Shown here: positions 1 through 7,307 of the stretch, piece after piece
Layout: the number at the start of each line of letters is the position of its first letter
How positions within the stretch are numbered: position 1 is the first letter of the stretch
Assembly (NCBI GenBank): GCA_016840385.1
Contig: JAEOSL010000111.1
Coordinates: 1 to 11,646, forward strand
From: Candidatus Thorarchaeota archaeon
GTDB taxonomy: Archaea > Asgardarchaeota > Thorarchaeia > Thorarchaeales > Thorarchaeaceae
Direction of reading: 5' to 3'
DNA: 11,646 nucleotides
Notes under the pieces: generated by a model
Database searches by the model: none
What the model was told of the DNA's origin: nothing
The model's input: the letters and a program-made list of their open reading frames with translations, nothing else
Position numbers and translations under genes: made by a program

Positions 1-741
1 TTTAATCCAGCAGCTCTAGCAGCTATGTCTGGTTGGGCAACCGCTAACCCTCTCGCCATTGGTGGACTTGCACTCCTCGTTCTAATCCCATTAGTTTCGA
101 TGTTTCTAGTAGTCAGTGGTTCGATCTACGGAATGAGCCATGAACTAGTCACAACTGGTGAAACCAAGGCTGAAACAGCTTTCTCCTATCTGAAACGCAA
201 GTTCTTGACATTCTTCGGAACTGGCGTTATCCTCACTATCTTTGTCATCCTTCCTCCAACAATCGCCTGGAGTCTGACCTCCTATGCTATGGGTTACGCA
301 GTTACTACAACCGCTTCCACTCTGTTGACGATCTTCACCTTTGTGTGGGTCTTCATAACTGGTGGTCTTACCTCTATGGTCTGGCCAGCTGTTGTCAGTG
401 GTAAGGGTGTTCAGGAAGCTTTCAAGGAGTCCTACTCTCTATCCATCCGGTACTTTGACAGAGTCTTTGGACTACTTACCGGTATTGTGCTTCTCCTCGC
501 CGCCACCTTCGGTCCCGTGATCATTGCAGCTTTTGCAATGGCAGCGTTCCTTCCACCGATTACAGTGTTCTCCCCAATCATCCCAGCCATGATAGGCGTT
601 GCCTTGTGGACTGTGGTGTCAGTCTTCCTTTGGCTCCTTCTCTTCTTACCTATGGTAAGGATTGCTTGGACAAGGGTCTACCAGGAACTCACTGGCGGAA
701 CGATTGCTTCACAGATTCCTGCTGAAGTACCAATCGTCTAG
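1..741 (+). CDS. Multi-pass membrane protein, 5'-truncated by window edge (paralogue of the next gene)
   Basis: The reading frame is open from base 1, so the first ATG in view (base 25) is probably internal and the gene starts outside the window. The 246 residues seen hold about five hydrophobic helices with short polar loops. I do not recognise a named family with certainty. It is clearly paralogous to the next gene: both carry a GMxxE(L/I)V block, a basic Y(L/K)K(R/K)KF segment before a Gly-rich helix, an S(I)(R/K)YFDRVFG motif (residues 151-157 of the visible part) and a closing FLFLP-like/TR-Y--LT block. The C-terminus is short and uncharged. This arrangement resembles uncharacterised archaeal integral membrane proteins found in tandem. 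No catalytic residues are evident, so a structural, transport or sensing role in the membrane is only a guess. Confidence 0.8.
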   Translation, partial: FNPAALAAMSGWATANPLAIGGLALLVLIPLVSMFLVVSGSIYGMSHELVTTGETKAETAFSYLKRKFLTFFGTGVILTIFVILPPTIAWSLTSYAMGYAVTTTASTLLTIFTFVWVFITGGLTSMVWPAVVSGKGVQEAFKESYSLSIRYFDRVFGLLTGIVLLLAATFGPVIIAAFAMAAFLPPITVFSPIIPAMIGVALWTVVSVFLWLLLFLPMVRIAWTRVYQELTGGTIASQIPAEVPIV

Positions 742-754
742 GTGTAATGAACTT

Positions 755-791
755 GAGAGTGTCTTTGAATGGAAACTTTGAAGACACTCTC
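755..791 (+). terminator. Strong hairpin between the two membrane-protein paralogues
   Basis: GAGAGTGTCTT (755-765) is the perfect reverse complement of AAGACACTCTC (781-791). The helix can extend inward through two G-U and two A-T pairs to a 7-nt loop (770-776). T-rich DNA follows (792-803). It lies 13 nt after the stop of the first paralogue and 27 nt before the ATG of the second. It is either a terminator/attenuator that lowers expression of the downstream genes or an RNA processing/stability element. Confidence 0.55.
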
Positions 792-818
792 TTACTATCT
801 TTCTAGGTGTGAAAAATA

Positions 819-1769
819 ATGAAAAACGCGAGCTTCTCAACGATTATTGAAGACTTGAAGATTAGCTTCAAGTTTGCAACGAAGAATATCATTTCCTACC
901 TTTTAGCGATTTTTGGTGTTCTCATTATCTCAGGTCTTTTAATCCTCGTCGTTGCTGCTATGGTATTCATTCCTTTACTCTTAATAATTGGAATTGGAAA
1001 CATAGTACCATTCTTTGAATCATTCAGTGGTATAGAAACTATTGGAGTTGCCAATATTGCATTGGGCTCTCTTTTGTTTGCATTACCCTTCTTAGCTCCA
1101 TTCATGGTAGCAATGGGTGCAATGTTTGGAATGGGTCGCGAAATCGTAGAGAGCGAAGGGACTAGTGCAGAAGGAGTCTTTACTTGGTATAAGAAGAAAT
1201 TCTTCTCCTTAGCTGGAGGTGGAATGGTCATATTCCTTGTTGTTGTAGGTCCATTGATGCTAGTACTTTTGGTTGGAACTGCACTCTATGGTGATCAGTT
1301 CTTATCCATCGCAGTTATCAGTTCTGGGCCCGCAAACTTCACTAATCCTATTGCAATCGGTCTCTTACTGATTTGGTTTGCTGTGAGTACTGGCTTACTG
1401 TCAATGCTCTTACCATCAATCATTGATGGATATTCGGTCTTTGAATCAACGAAGAGATCAATACGTATGAGTATCAAATACTTTGACAGAGTTTTTGGTA
1501 TCTGGTTGGCTTTCCTGCTTATCCTAGGTGCCCTGATTGCTCCACTGCTTCTGATACCCTTTGTTGTCAGTTCTACTGGCCCTGCATTGTTTATTGGAGC
1601 TGGAATTTTACTAATCTACGCACTTCCTGCAGGTTTCATTCTGATATTCCTCTTCCTTCCTGCTGTAACGATTGGTCTAACAAGGACCTACATGATCCTT
1701 ACCGCAGATGACGAGTATGACGAAACCCTAGAAGATGAATCAGGTCCAAGTTTTATCGGAGGTGTATAG
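819..1769 (+). CDS. Multi-pass membrane protein, full-length paralogue
   Basis: This 316-residue protein has about six strongly hydrophobic stretches (roughly residues 24-60, 77-105, 130-155, 170-200, 225-250 and 257-285). The ATG at 819 is preceded by an AGGTG SD-like site at 805-809. It shares with the upstream gene the YFDRVFG motif (residues 221-227), the GMG-E-V block, the W(Y)KKKF segment and the final TR-Y--LTA block, so the two arose by duplication. Unlike the first copy it ends in an acidic tail (about 296-312, rich in Asp and Glu), likely cytoplasmic. The last codons contain the GGAGGTG SD of the regulator gene that follows, so the two genes are probably translated from one mRNA. 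The biochemical function is unknown. It could be a partner or a sensor for the regulator, which is inference from context only. Confidence 0.85.
   Translation: MKNASFSTIIEDLKISFKFATKNIISYLLAIFGVLIISGLLILVVAAMVFIPLLLIIGIGNIVPFFESFSGIETIGVANIALGSLLFALPFLAPFMVAMGAMFGMGREIVESEGTSAEGVFTWYKKKFFSLAGGGMVIFLVVVGPLMLVLLVGTALYGDQFLSIAVISSGPANFTNPIAIGLLLIWFAVSTGLLSMLLPSIIDGYSVFESTKRSIRMSIKYFDRVFGIWLAFLLILGALIAPLLLIPFVVSSTGPALFIGAGILLIYALPAGFILIFLFLPAVTIGLTRTYMILTADDEYDETLEDESGPSFIGGV
1758..1764 (+). promoter_or_regulatory. Near-consensus Shine-Dalgarno site deciding the regulator start
   Basis: GGAGGTG lies inside the last codons of the upstream membrane-protein gene, 9 nt before ATG 1774. It is complementary to the archaeal 16S 3' end. 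It favours 1774 over the longer in-frame start at 1735, which has no such site. Confidence 0.8.
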
Positions 1770-1773
1770 AAAA

Positions 1774-2400
1774 ATGTCTAGCTCCAAGAAGAGAAAACCA
1801 CGAGTCAAAGATATGGAAGTCATAGAAGACAAGAAGCTGATCAAGCTTCTAATGGAGCCTACTCGTGCTAAAATTGTCTTTGACTTTTTAGTCAAGGGTT
1901 CAAAAACAGTGAAAGAGCTCGCAGATGCAACCGGAAAAAATCCCGGTACTATACTGCATCACATTCAGAAGCTGAAAGAAGTTGGTCTGGTCTTTGAAGA
2001 ACGGACCGAGCAGACCCAAACTGGTATTGTCCAAAGATACTATCGTGCATCCGCTCGTGAATATCGAATGGGCATCAGTGAGATGGTTCAAGCCACTGGT
2101 GATGATGCTACAAAACGCCTGAAGTCCATAATTACAAGCCTCTCAGTCTATGGAATTAACGTACCAGAACGTGAGATTGGGACGGCGGTGGATCTACTGA
2201 CGGCTATGATAACTTGTGAGAACGAAATTAGTTCTCGCAATCTTATCGAGAATGAGGATGAGTACGATGAACTTCCATCCTCAGCAAGGGGTGATGTATC
2301 GCGAATCATACGTCGCTTTGTTCTGGAAGAAGATTCGCAATATAGAGAGCTTCGAGAGAAGTGGACAGCTTTTCTCAGGTCTCATCGAAAAGGTGTATAA
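1774..2400 (+). CDS. ArsR-like winged-helix transcriptional regulator
   Basis: This 208-residue protein is predicted to be a cytoplasmic DNA-binding regulator. A Lys/Arg-rich N-terminus (residues 1-12) is followed by a winged helix-turn-helix at about 20-100. It begins with the typical LLMEPTRAKIVFDFL helix. The TVKELADATGKNPGTILHHIQKL segment is helix-turn plus recognition helix, and the wing leads into RYYRASAREY. This matches the ArsR/HTH_20 style common in archaea. No metal-binding Cys/His cluster is visible, so metal sensing is not supported. The C-terminal half (about 110-208) is helical, charged and unassigned, perhaps a dimerisation or ligand domain. The gene starts 4 nt after the upstream membrane-protein stop and ends 1 nt before the next start. 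This makes it a middle gene of a tightly coupled unit and a plausible autoregulator. Confidence 0.85.
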   Translation: MSSSKKRKPRVKDMEVIEDKKLIKLLMEPTRAKIVFDFLVKGSKTVKELADATGKNPGTILHHIQKLKEVGLVFEERTEQTQTGIVQRYYRASAREYRMGISEMVQATGDDATKRLKSIITSLSVYGINVPEREIGTAVDLLTAMITCENEISSRNLIENEDEYDELPSSARGDVSRIIRRFVLEEDSQYRELREKWTAFLRSHRKGV

Positions 2401-2401
2401 A

Positions 2402-3160
2402 TTGAGTAACTATCAGAGAAATACAAGTCTTGTAATTTGTATATTCGCAGTACTGGTGATTGGTGCCGTTGGAATCGGTTTGATTTCTTACTACGGAACC
2501 GACACCTGGAATTGGAATACAAATCCAGCAACCACAGACTTCTCATTCGAAGCTGAAACTGGTGCTATTAATGAAACCGTGACTCTTGATATTGACATCA
2601 CAACAGGTGGTGTGTCAATCACTTTCGTAGATAACGAGTCACTGCTATACAATATCGATATTGAAGTACAGAACACCACGCTTGAAACAGAAGGAGATCC
2701 TACGGTAACCTTCGCGAGCAACACAATTAGTCTTGCTTATCCCACAGCTTGGGTTAACATCACTCTTGGTAGTGGTGTAAACTATACACTCGATGTCGAT
2801 GTGACAACTGGCGGGCTTTCTGTTGTACTTGGTGTAGGTGCACACGTAGGTGATGTGTCACTTGATACCACTACGGGCGCTATATCCCTTGTAATGACTG
2901 ACGATGCAACAATGTTAGGCAATGCAACATTTGACCTTGATGCTACTACAGGTGCTATCAGCATCATCGTTGATTATCCAACAGATGTGGGTGGGAGTAT
3001 CGAGTGTGCAGCAGTAGTTGGTACGGTTGATATAACCGCCACCGGTTGGACCGTGATAACATCCAACCACTATGAAACCTCTGACTATGATACAGCAGCG
3101 CAGACCCTTACCATCATTGCTCAGACGACTACTGGTGGTATTAATGCAATACTCACATAG
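2402..3160 (+). CDS. Membrane-anchored periodic beta-repeat protein (DUF4097/adhesin-like)
   Basis: I chose the TTG at 2402 because AGGTG (2391-2395) sits 6 nt upstream, the gap to the regulator stop is 1 nt, and the protein then opens with a short basic N-terminus and one hydrophobic helix (about residues 9-31). An in-frame ATG at 2216 would overlap the regulator by 185 bases and is unlikely. The remaining 220 residues are almost entirely beta-strand-like, poor in Lys and Arg, rich in Thr and Asp, and periodic. TTGG or TTGA followed by V/I/L-S-hydrophobic recurs at residues 67, 135, 157, 182 and 243, with a weaker copy at 53. That pattern resembles bacterial DUF4097/LiaG-YvlB-type proteins, whose repeats form a beta-solenoid-like fold. 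It is probably outside the membrane, held by its N-terminal helix. The function is unknown; a surface or envelope-stress role is suggested only by analogy and by the adjacent regulator. Confidence 0.75.
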   Translation: MSNYQRNTSLVICIFAVLVIGAVGIGLISYYGTDTWNWNTNPATTDFSFEAETGAINETVTLDIDITTGGVSITFVDNESLLYNIDIEVQNTTLETEGDPTVTFASNTISLAYPTAWVNITLGSGVNYTLDVDVTTGGLSVVLGVGAHVGDVSLDTTTGAISLVMTDDATMLGNATFDLDATTGAISIIVDYPTDVGGSIECAAVVGTVDITATGWTVITSNHYETSDYDTAAQTLTIIAQTTTGGINAILT

Positions 3161-3170
3161 TTTCATCTAG

Positions 3171-3188
3171 GAGGGGAAATTTCCCCTC
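3171..3188 (+). terminator. Perfect 18-bp palindrome with downstream T tract
   Basis: GAGGGGAAATTTCCCCTC is self-complementary over its whole length (6-bp G/C-rich arms around AAATTT). It is followed by T-rich DNA at 3189-3206. It lies 10 nt after the stop of the beta-repeat gene. The natural reading is a transcription terminator closing the first gene string. As a perfect palindrome it could also be a protein-binding site for the gene downstream. Confidence 0.6.
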
Positions 3189-3256
3189 ATTCTTCTTTTT
3201 ATTTTCAGCTAGTGAATCAGTGTATTTATCTGCGAGATGACCGCAATTACCGAATC

Positions 3257-3859
3257 ATGTCAGAGAACAATGAAGGACCCCCTGGAGTTGATTGGAGTCA
3301 GTACTTTATGATTCCTCAGCAGGAACTACATCTATCCGATTTTGACAATAAGGGTGAATGGATACTAGATCTGGGTGGGGGTGGTGAAGGAATAATTGGT
3401 TTGATGAAAGGCCGTGACGTGATTGCTATCGATATGCGAAAGGATGAGCTTGAAGAAACCAATAATGATGCACTCAAAATAGTCATGGATATGAAAGAGC
3501 TCAATTTCCTAGATGGAACCTTTTCAACAGTCACCGCTTTCTTCACTTTCATGTATATCCCCGAAGAAGAGTTCGAGGATATATTCAAAGAAATTTGGCG
3601 AGTCATGAAATCGGGTGGTGAGTTATTGGTCTGGGAACCCATCTTCAAGATCCCTCCCGAGGAGAAAGAGAAAAAAGCTGCAGTAATTCCACTTACAATA
3701 CATCTGCCTGATGGTCGAACAAATCAGACAGGATACGGTGGGAAATTACGGGAACAAGATGAATCAACAGTACTTACACCTGCAGAGAAGATTGGATTCA
3801 AGGTTCTTGACAAGAAGGTTGAGGAATTCACCTACCATCTTCGATTACAAAAGCCCTGA
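3257..3859 (+). CDS. Class I SAM-dependent methyltransferase
   Basis: This 200-residue protein has a Rossmann-type methyltransferase core. Motif I is DLGGGGEG (residues 38-45), which binds the SAM methionine/ribose region. Motif II ends in AID with acidic D59, expected to contact the ribose hydroxyls. The later strand and post-motif region read FLDGTFSTVTAFFTFMYI and EIWRVMKSGGELLVWEP, the usual UbiE/Methyltransf_11 pattern of a motif IV-V region. The substrate cannot be deduced. No membrane segment is present, so it is cytoplasmic. The start is uncertain: ATG 3257 gives a normal N-terminus but has no clear SD, and a GTG at 3212 would add 15 residues. A T-rich TATA-like stretch (about 3196-3206) overlaps the T tract after the preceding terminator, which would suit a short leader. 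It stands alone between two unrelated transcription units. Confidence 0.85.
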   Translation: MSENNEGPPGVDWSQYFMIPQQELHLSDFDNKGEWILDLGGGGEGIIGLMKGRDVIAIDMRKDELEETNNDALKIVMDMKELNFLDGTFSTVTAFFTFMYIPEEEFEDIFKEIWRVMKSGGELLVWEPIFKIPPEEKEKKAAVIPLTIHLPDGRTNQTGYGGKLREQDESTVLTPAEKIGFKVLDKKVEEFTYHLRLQKP

Positions 3860-3909
3860 TACTTCTCTAACCCAACTTATCGTGCTAAAACCTCAAAATT
3901 GATTTTTTA

Positions 3910-3923
3910 GATAAACTTTTATA
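3910..3923 (+). promoter_or_regulatory. Archaeal promoter (BRE + TATA box) of the GNAT fusion gene
   Basis: GATAAA (3910-3915) fits the RNWAAW BRE pattern and CTTTTATA (3916-3923) is a good TATA box. The usual spacing of about 25 nt places the transcription start near 3945, giving a leader of about 20 nt before ATG 3967 with GAGGA (3955-3959) as SD. Confidence 0.65.
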
Positions 3924-3932
3924 CCAATATCA

Positions 3933-3947
3933 GTTGGTCCGACCAAC
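3933..3947 (+). promoter_or_regulatory. GntR/FadR-like operator palindrome at the predicted transcription start
   Basis: GTTGGTC and GACCAAC form a perfect inverted repeat around one central C. The inner TGGTCCGACCA matches the core recognised by bacterial GntR-family FadR-type regulators (TGGTCNGACCA). It begins 9 nt after the TATA box and covers the predicted start site, a position where bound protein would block initiation. No matching regulator is encoded in this window. As RNA it could instead form only a 7-bp hairpin with an impossible 1-nt loop, which favours a DNA site. Confidence 0.5.
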
Positions 3948-3966
3948 CTTTTTTGAGGAATAAAAA

Positions 3967-6900
3967 ATGAGTAGCAGACAGACTACACGGAAGGTTCGAG
4001 AGTTTGAGTTGACATTAGAGGACGCTGGCCGTCTTGCTGAGTGTCTAAATTCATTCGATGACTCGGACAGTTGGCCTGGAGGTTTCACACATGGGAATTC
4101 CTTCACTGCAGAGCGTGTGCTAAAGTCTTGGGCTAAGCAGAAGAACATCCGAGTTATTGTTGGCTACTCAGGCGACAAGATCGTTGGAATTTGCAATATT
4201 TCTAATGCGGAGCTTGATGCCGAAGCATCTTACATAGAACTTCTAGGAGTTAATCCACACTACCAAGGTCAGGGTTATGGAAAAGCAATGCTGATTGAGG
4301 CTGCGCAAGCGGCAGCTGACGCAGGAAAAAGACGAGTTGATCTACACACCTGGGGTGGTAATTTGAAAGCAGTGCCACTTTACAAACGTACAGGATACAA
4401 CTGGGTACCTGGTACTAGAGTCCTCATGGAGTCACACATTCCAGGAATTCTCGGTGCTGAAATGTTCAAGGAATTCTTTGAACGCTATGATTGGTACGAT
4501 AGTTTCAAGGTGGACATCACACAGGGGATGGACGATTTCGTAGAAGATAATTTTGGTGTCTTCCGTTACAATTTCGAGGGTGAGAATGGGGACCTTCTTC
4601 ATGTTACTGTAGATCGTGAAGCCAAAGGTATCTGTGGATTTGTCCTAACCCTCGATGGAAATACAATTTCTGCCAGTGTACGACCCGCAGAACATGTAGG
4701 GTACATTGGATTGGGCTCTACAAATATGGAATTGAAGATACAGAATTCATCAAGTATCGATTATCCGTATTCAATCAAAGTGCGTCCCATCAAAGATGTG
4801 ACTATTGAGTTTGAAGGAGAAATGAGCGGGACTTTGGCGTCACAAGATGGAGCGACATTCCAAGGGACAATTACAATCAAACCTGACGCTATTCCATTAG
4901 ACAAGGAGATCAATGCGTTTGAGAAAGCTAAGACACAAGGCGAGTTCACGATAGCTCTTGGAGACCGTGAAATCAAGCTATTTTCTGGTGTGATTCCTAC
5001 CGCGGCTTTAACAATCAGTGCTGGACCAATGTATCCATGCATTGCTCCTGGTGAAACAACCACAATCGGATTGGGTATTCGGAATAATTCACAGGAACAG
5101 GTTCGCGGTGAAGTCTTGCTTCACTTTCCTACACGAACAGACAAGCAAGATGAAACGATTGATTTCCAGTTAGAATCTGGGAAAGCAACTGAATTACCTG
5201 TACAGATTGAAACTACAGATGCTGATGACAATTCCGTGCTACCTGCGAAGGTTAGTTTCTTCGTTTTTCAAGGATCCACAAAGATCTCTCTAATGGAGAA
5301 AACAGTCAGTATTCCAGTAATTGGGGCATCTGGTGCTGTTGCATACGAAGGTCTTGGTGAACACTACATCTTGGAAACTGAATCTATCCGCGTTGGTCTA
5401 CGGAAGACTCCATCAATGGCTCTAACTTACGTTGAGTACAAACCCCTGAACGAAGTATTCACTGGGTGGGGGGTACTTCCTGACATCGGGTATCCATTCT
5501 CTGGAGAAGGAAGTGAGTGGCATAAGACAGAATTCAAAGTAACTATGAGATCTTCTCAGAAGACTGCTGAAATTGAGATTACTGCTGATTCTGAAGAGCG
5601 ACCTGGTCTTCGATACACGACCATCCATCGAATTCACAGTGGAATAGACCTTCTGGATACCATTGTTCGTTTGGAGAATACTGGGTCTGAAGTCATATCG
5701 AATCTGGGAGTTCAAACCCACGGTTGGTTTAGAGTAGTTCCTGATCAAATGCATGTTCCATTGCGTAATCAAATTGTTTCCATTGACTCTGTGGACTGGT
5801 TCGGGCGTCGTCAATTACCCCGAAGTCCGAAGGAATACCATGAAACATGGATTGCCACTGGAAAACAAGGTGATGGTATACAATTCGGCTGGTTATGGGA
5901 CCCCGAATTCATTGAGGATGTATCCGTTAGTCGTTCAGCCAGTACTCCTATGTTTGAATACAAGATACCCGATCTCAAACCTGGTGATACCATTCAGCTT
6001 TCTCCTTGCCGTTTCATTGTAACTGAAGGAAGCTGGGAGAAAATCCGAACTATATGGACTCGAATCAATGGTGTTTCTGAATCAGCTGCACTTGATGAGA
6101 GAATTACTCCAAGATCTGATTTGGAGTTCGAATTAGTACCCAAAGGGTCTGAAGTAGAACAAGGAAAGATTTCACCAATACTCATCGACTCCTCCATTGA
6201 AAATGACATGGAGTTCCGTTTGCGTGTAGTTCACGAGAATCCGATAACTGCGGAATGTTCTCTTCGAATGCCACAAGGACTACTAGTCAATGGAAAAGAT
6301 GAACTCTCATTCAAGGTCGAAGAGGTGAGTATTGACAAGCCATTCCATCTACCCGTCAAGGTAACTGTGAAAAACACATCTTGGTTTGCTGAAGGTGGAG
6401 AAATTGTTCTGAAATTTCCCGCCCGCCATGTTCGAGAATCTGTTAATGCTATGATTTTTGATTCCTCACTAACTCCCGAGCGAGTGAATTCAGTTGAGGA
6501 AGAAAAGGAGCTTCAGTCGACAACAATAGGTGACTATACCATAGCTGTATCTCCTCAGAATGTTGGCTCATTAGTTCGATATGGGAAAGTTGGAGAACCC
6601 AGTATGTTCTTTGATACATTTCCAAAACTTGAGCCATTCATCTGGTGGGACAAGGTATACAGTGGAGTTACCCCTGTCATAACAGGTTTCGATGTTTGGG
6701 ATTGGGAGACTGGTCTTTACAAGGAACAGTGGACAATCAGTGAAATCAAGTCTGGTTCATGGATTGGGTACGAAGCAAAAGCAACCCTTCAACATTCTCC
6801 TGGAATCAAGGGTCTTGATGTTACAATGAGATTCTTGCTACTCTCTGGAACCCCTCTTGTACGGTTTGAGGTTCAGCTTGACAACTCCAGCGGACTCTGG

Positions 6901-7278
6901 AAACGTCCATACTTGGGCTTCAAGTGCATTCCAACTCCCGGTGGTGATGTACAAAGCAATATCCATACTGTACGTCAAGGACGCAGGATTCTGTATGAAC
7001 CTACTGGAAACGAAGCAGATGTCTGGACCACACCTGAAGCTGGTTGGGGTGCTTACGAAGGTCAAACTAGTGGGAAAATCTTAGGGATTGTTTCAACCGT
7101 CAAAACAAGGGAATCTCTCGCAATTGATACACTGGGAGTGAAGGCTCATCACCTTACTTTCCGTACACAACCTCGGCTAGCATCTGGGTCTAGTACAAAG
7201 GTTACTTTGTATCTCTTCGATGCACAATCGATTGGACAAGTAGAAAGTCTGAAGAATCTACCAGTAAGGATCGAGTAA
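3967..7278 (+). CDS. GNAT acetyltransferase fused to a large multi-beta-sandwich (mutarotase-like) region
   Basis: This 1103-residue protein lacks signal peptide and membrane segments, so it is probably cytoplasmic. Residues about 10-155 are a GNAT N-acetyltransferase. The acetyl-CoA loop is QGQGYG (100-105) after the ELLGVNPHY strand-turn, and the NLKAVPLYKRTGY segment (132-144) supplies Tyr139, the usual general-acid position. The rest is beta-rich: Ig-like sandwiches at about 300-450 and 715-845 flank two larger units at about 455-715 and 850-1103. These two share an order of features: a YI/YTI-V strand, a W-rich loop, GL-(Y/V)T----H/L-SG followed by a D/E-V-LENTGS or VQLDNSSG strand, and a G(Q/K)-G strand pair near the end. 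That suggests duplicated galactose-mutarotase-like supersandwiches, which bind carbohydrate in known families. I infer an acetyltransferase acting on a sugar or glycoconjugate. No glycosidase catalytic domain is recognisable. ATG 3967 has SD GAGGA and its own promoter. Confidence 0.8.
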   Translation: MSSRQTTRKVREFELTLEDAGRLAECLNSFDDSDSWPGGFTHGNSFTAERVLKSWAKQKNIRVIVGYSGDKIVGICNISNAELDAEASYIELLGVNPHYQGQGYGKAMLIEAAQAAADAGKRRVDLHTWGGNLKAVPLYKRTGYNWVPGTRVLMESHIPGILGAEMFKEFFERYDWYDSFKVDITQGMDDFVEDNFGVFRYNFEGENGDLLHVTVDREAKGICGFVLTLDGNTISASVRPAEHVGYIGLGSTNMELKIQNSSSIDYPYSIKVRPIKDVTIEFEGEMSGTLASQDGATFQGTITIKPDAIPLDKEINAFEKAKTQGEFTIALGDREIKLFSGVIPTAALTISAGPMYPCIAPGETTTIGLGIRNNSQEQVRGEVLLHFPTRTDKQDETIDFQLESGKATELPVQIETTDADDNSVLPAKVSFFVFQGSTKISLMEKTVSIPVIGASGAVAYEGLGEHYILETESIRVGLRKTPSMALTYVEYKPLNEVFTGWGVLPDIGYPFSGEGSEWHKTEFKVTMRSSQKTAEIEITADSEERPGLRYTTIHRIHSGIDLLDTIVRLENTGSEVISNLGVQTHGWFRVVPDQMHVPLRNQIVSIDSVDWFGRRQLPRSPKEYHETWIATGKQGDGIQFGWLWDPEFIEDVSVSRSASTPMFEYKIPDLKPGDTIQLSPCRFIVTEGSWEKIRTIWTRINGVSESAALDERITPRSDLEFELVPKGSEVEQGKISPILIDSSIENDMEFRLRVVHENPITAECSLRMPQGLLVNGKDELSFKVEEVSIDKPFHLPVKVTVKNTSWFAEGGEIVLKFPARHVRESVNAMIFDSSLTPERVNSVEEEKELQSTTIGDYTIAVSPQNVGSLVRYGKVGEPSMFFDTFPKLEPFIWWDKVYSGVTPVITGFDVWDWETGLYKEQWTISEIKSGSWIGYEAKATLQHSPGIKGLDVTMRFLLLSGTPLVRFEVQLDNSSGLWKRPYLGFKCIPTPGGDVQSNIHTVRQGRRILYEPTGNEADVWTTPEAGWGAYEGQTSGKILGIVSTVKTRESLAIDTLGVKAHHLTFRTQPRLASGSSTKVTLYLFDAQSIGQVESLKNLPVRIE

Positions 7279-7307
7279 ATTGGCTATACAATACGCTTGA
7301 TCCTTAC
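7264..7307. terminator. Bidirectional hairpin spanning both convergent stop codons
   Basis: GTAAGGATC (7264-7272) pairs perfectly with GATCCTTAC (7299-7307). The stem extends inward to 13 pairs with two G-U, leaving an 18-nt loop. The two stop codons (7276-7278 on + and 7284-7286 on -) lie at or inside the hairpin, and the arms encode the last residues of both proteins. It could end transcription from both sides in a gap of only 5 nt. Confidence 0.45.

Noticed and set aside
747..806. A 19-codon ORF (ATG at 747) with AGGTG just upstream, between the membrane paralogues
   Set aside because: It coincides base for base with the 755-791 hairpin, and its composition is explained by the stem; no independent coding evidence.
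1735..1773. Longer start for the winged-helix regulator
   Set aside because: A near-consensus GGAGGTG 9 nt before ATG 1774 decides the shorter start; the extension only re-reads the end of the upstream gene.
2216..2401. In-frame N-terminal extension of the beta-repeat protein from an ATG at 2216
   Set aside because: It would overlap the regulator by 185 bases, lacks an SD, and puts unrelated sequence before an otherwise normal signal/anchor helix.
7261..7278. PVRIE-stop end of the GNAT fusion as a fourth copy of the PVRIVA tail repeat
   Set aside because: The DNA (GTAAGGATCGAG) differs from the repeat core beyond AGGAT, and it is already explained by the convergent hairpin.
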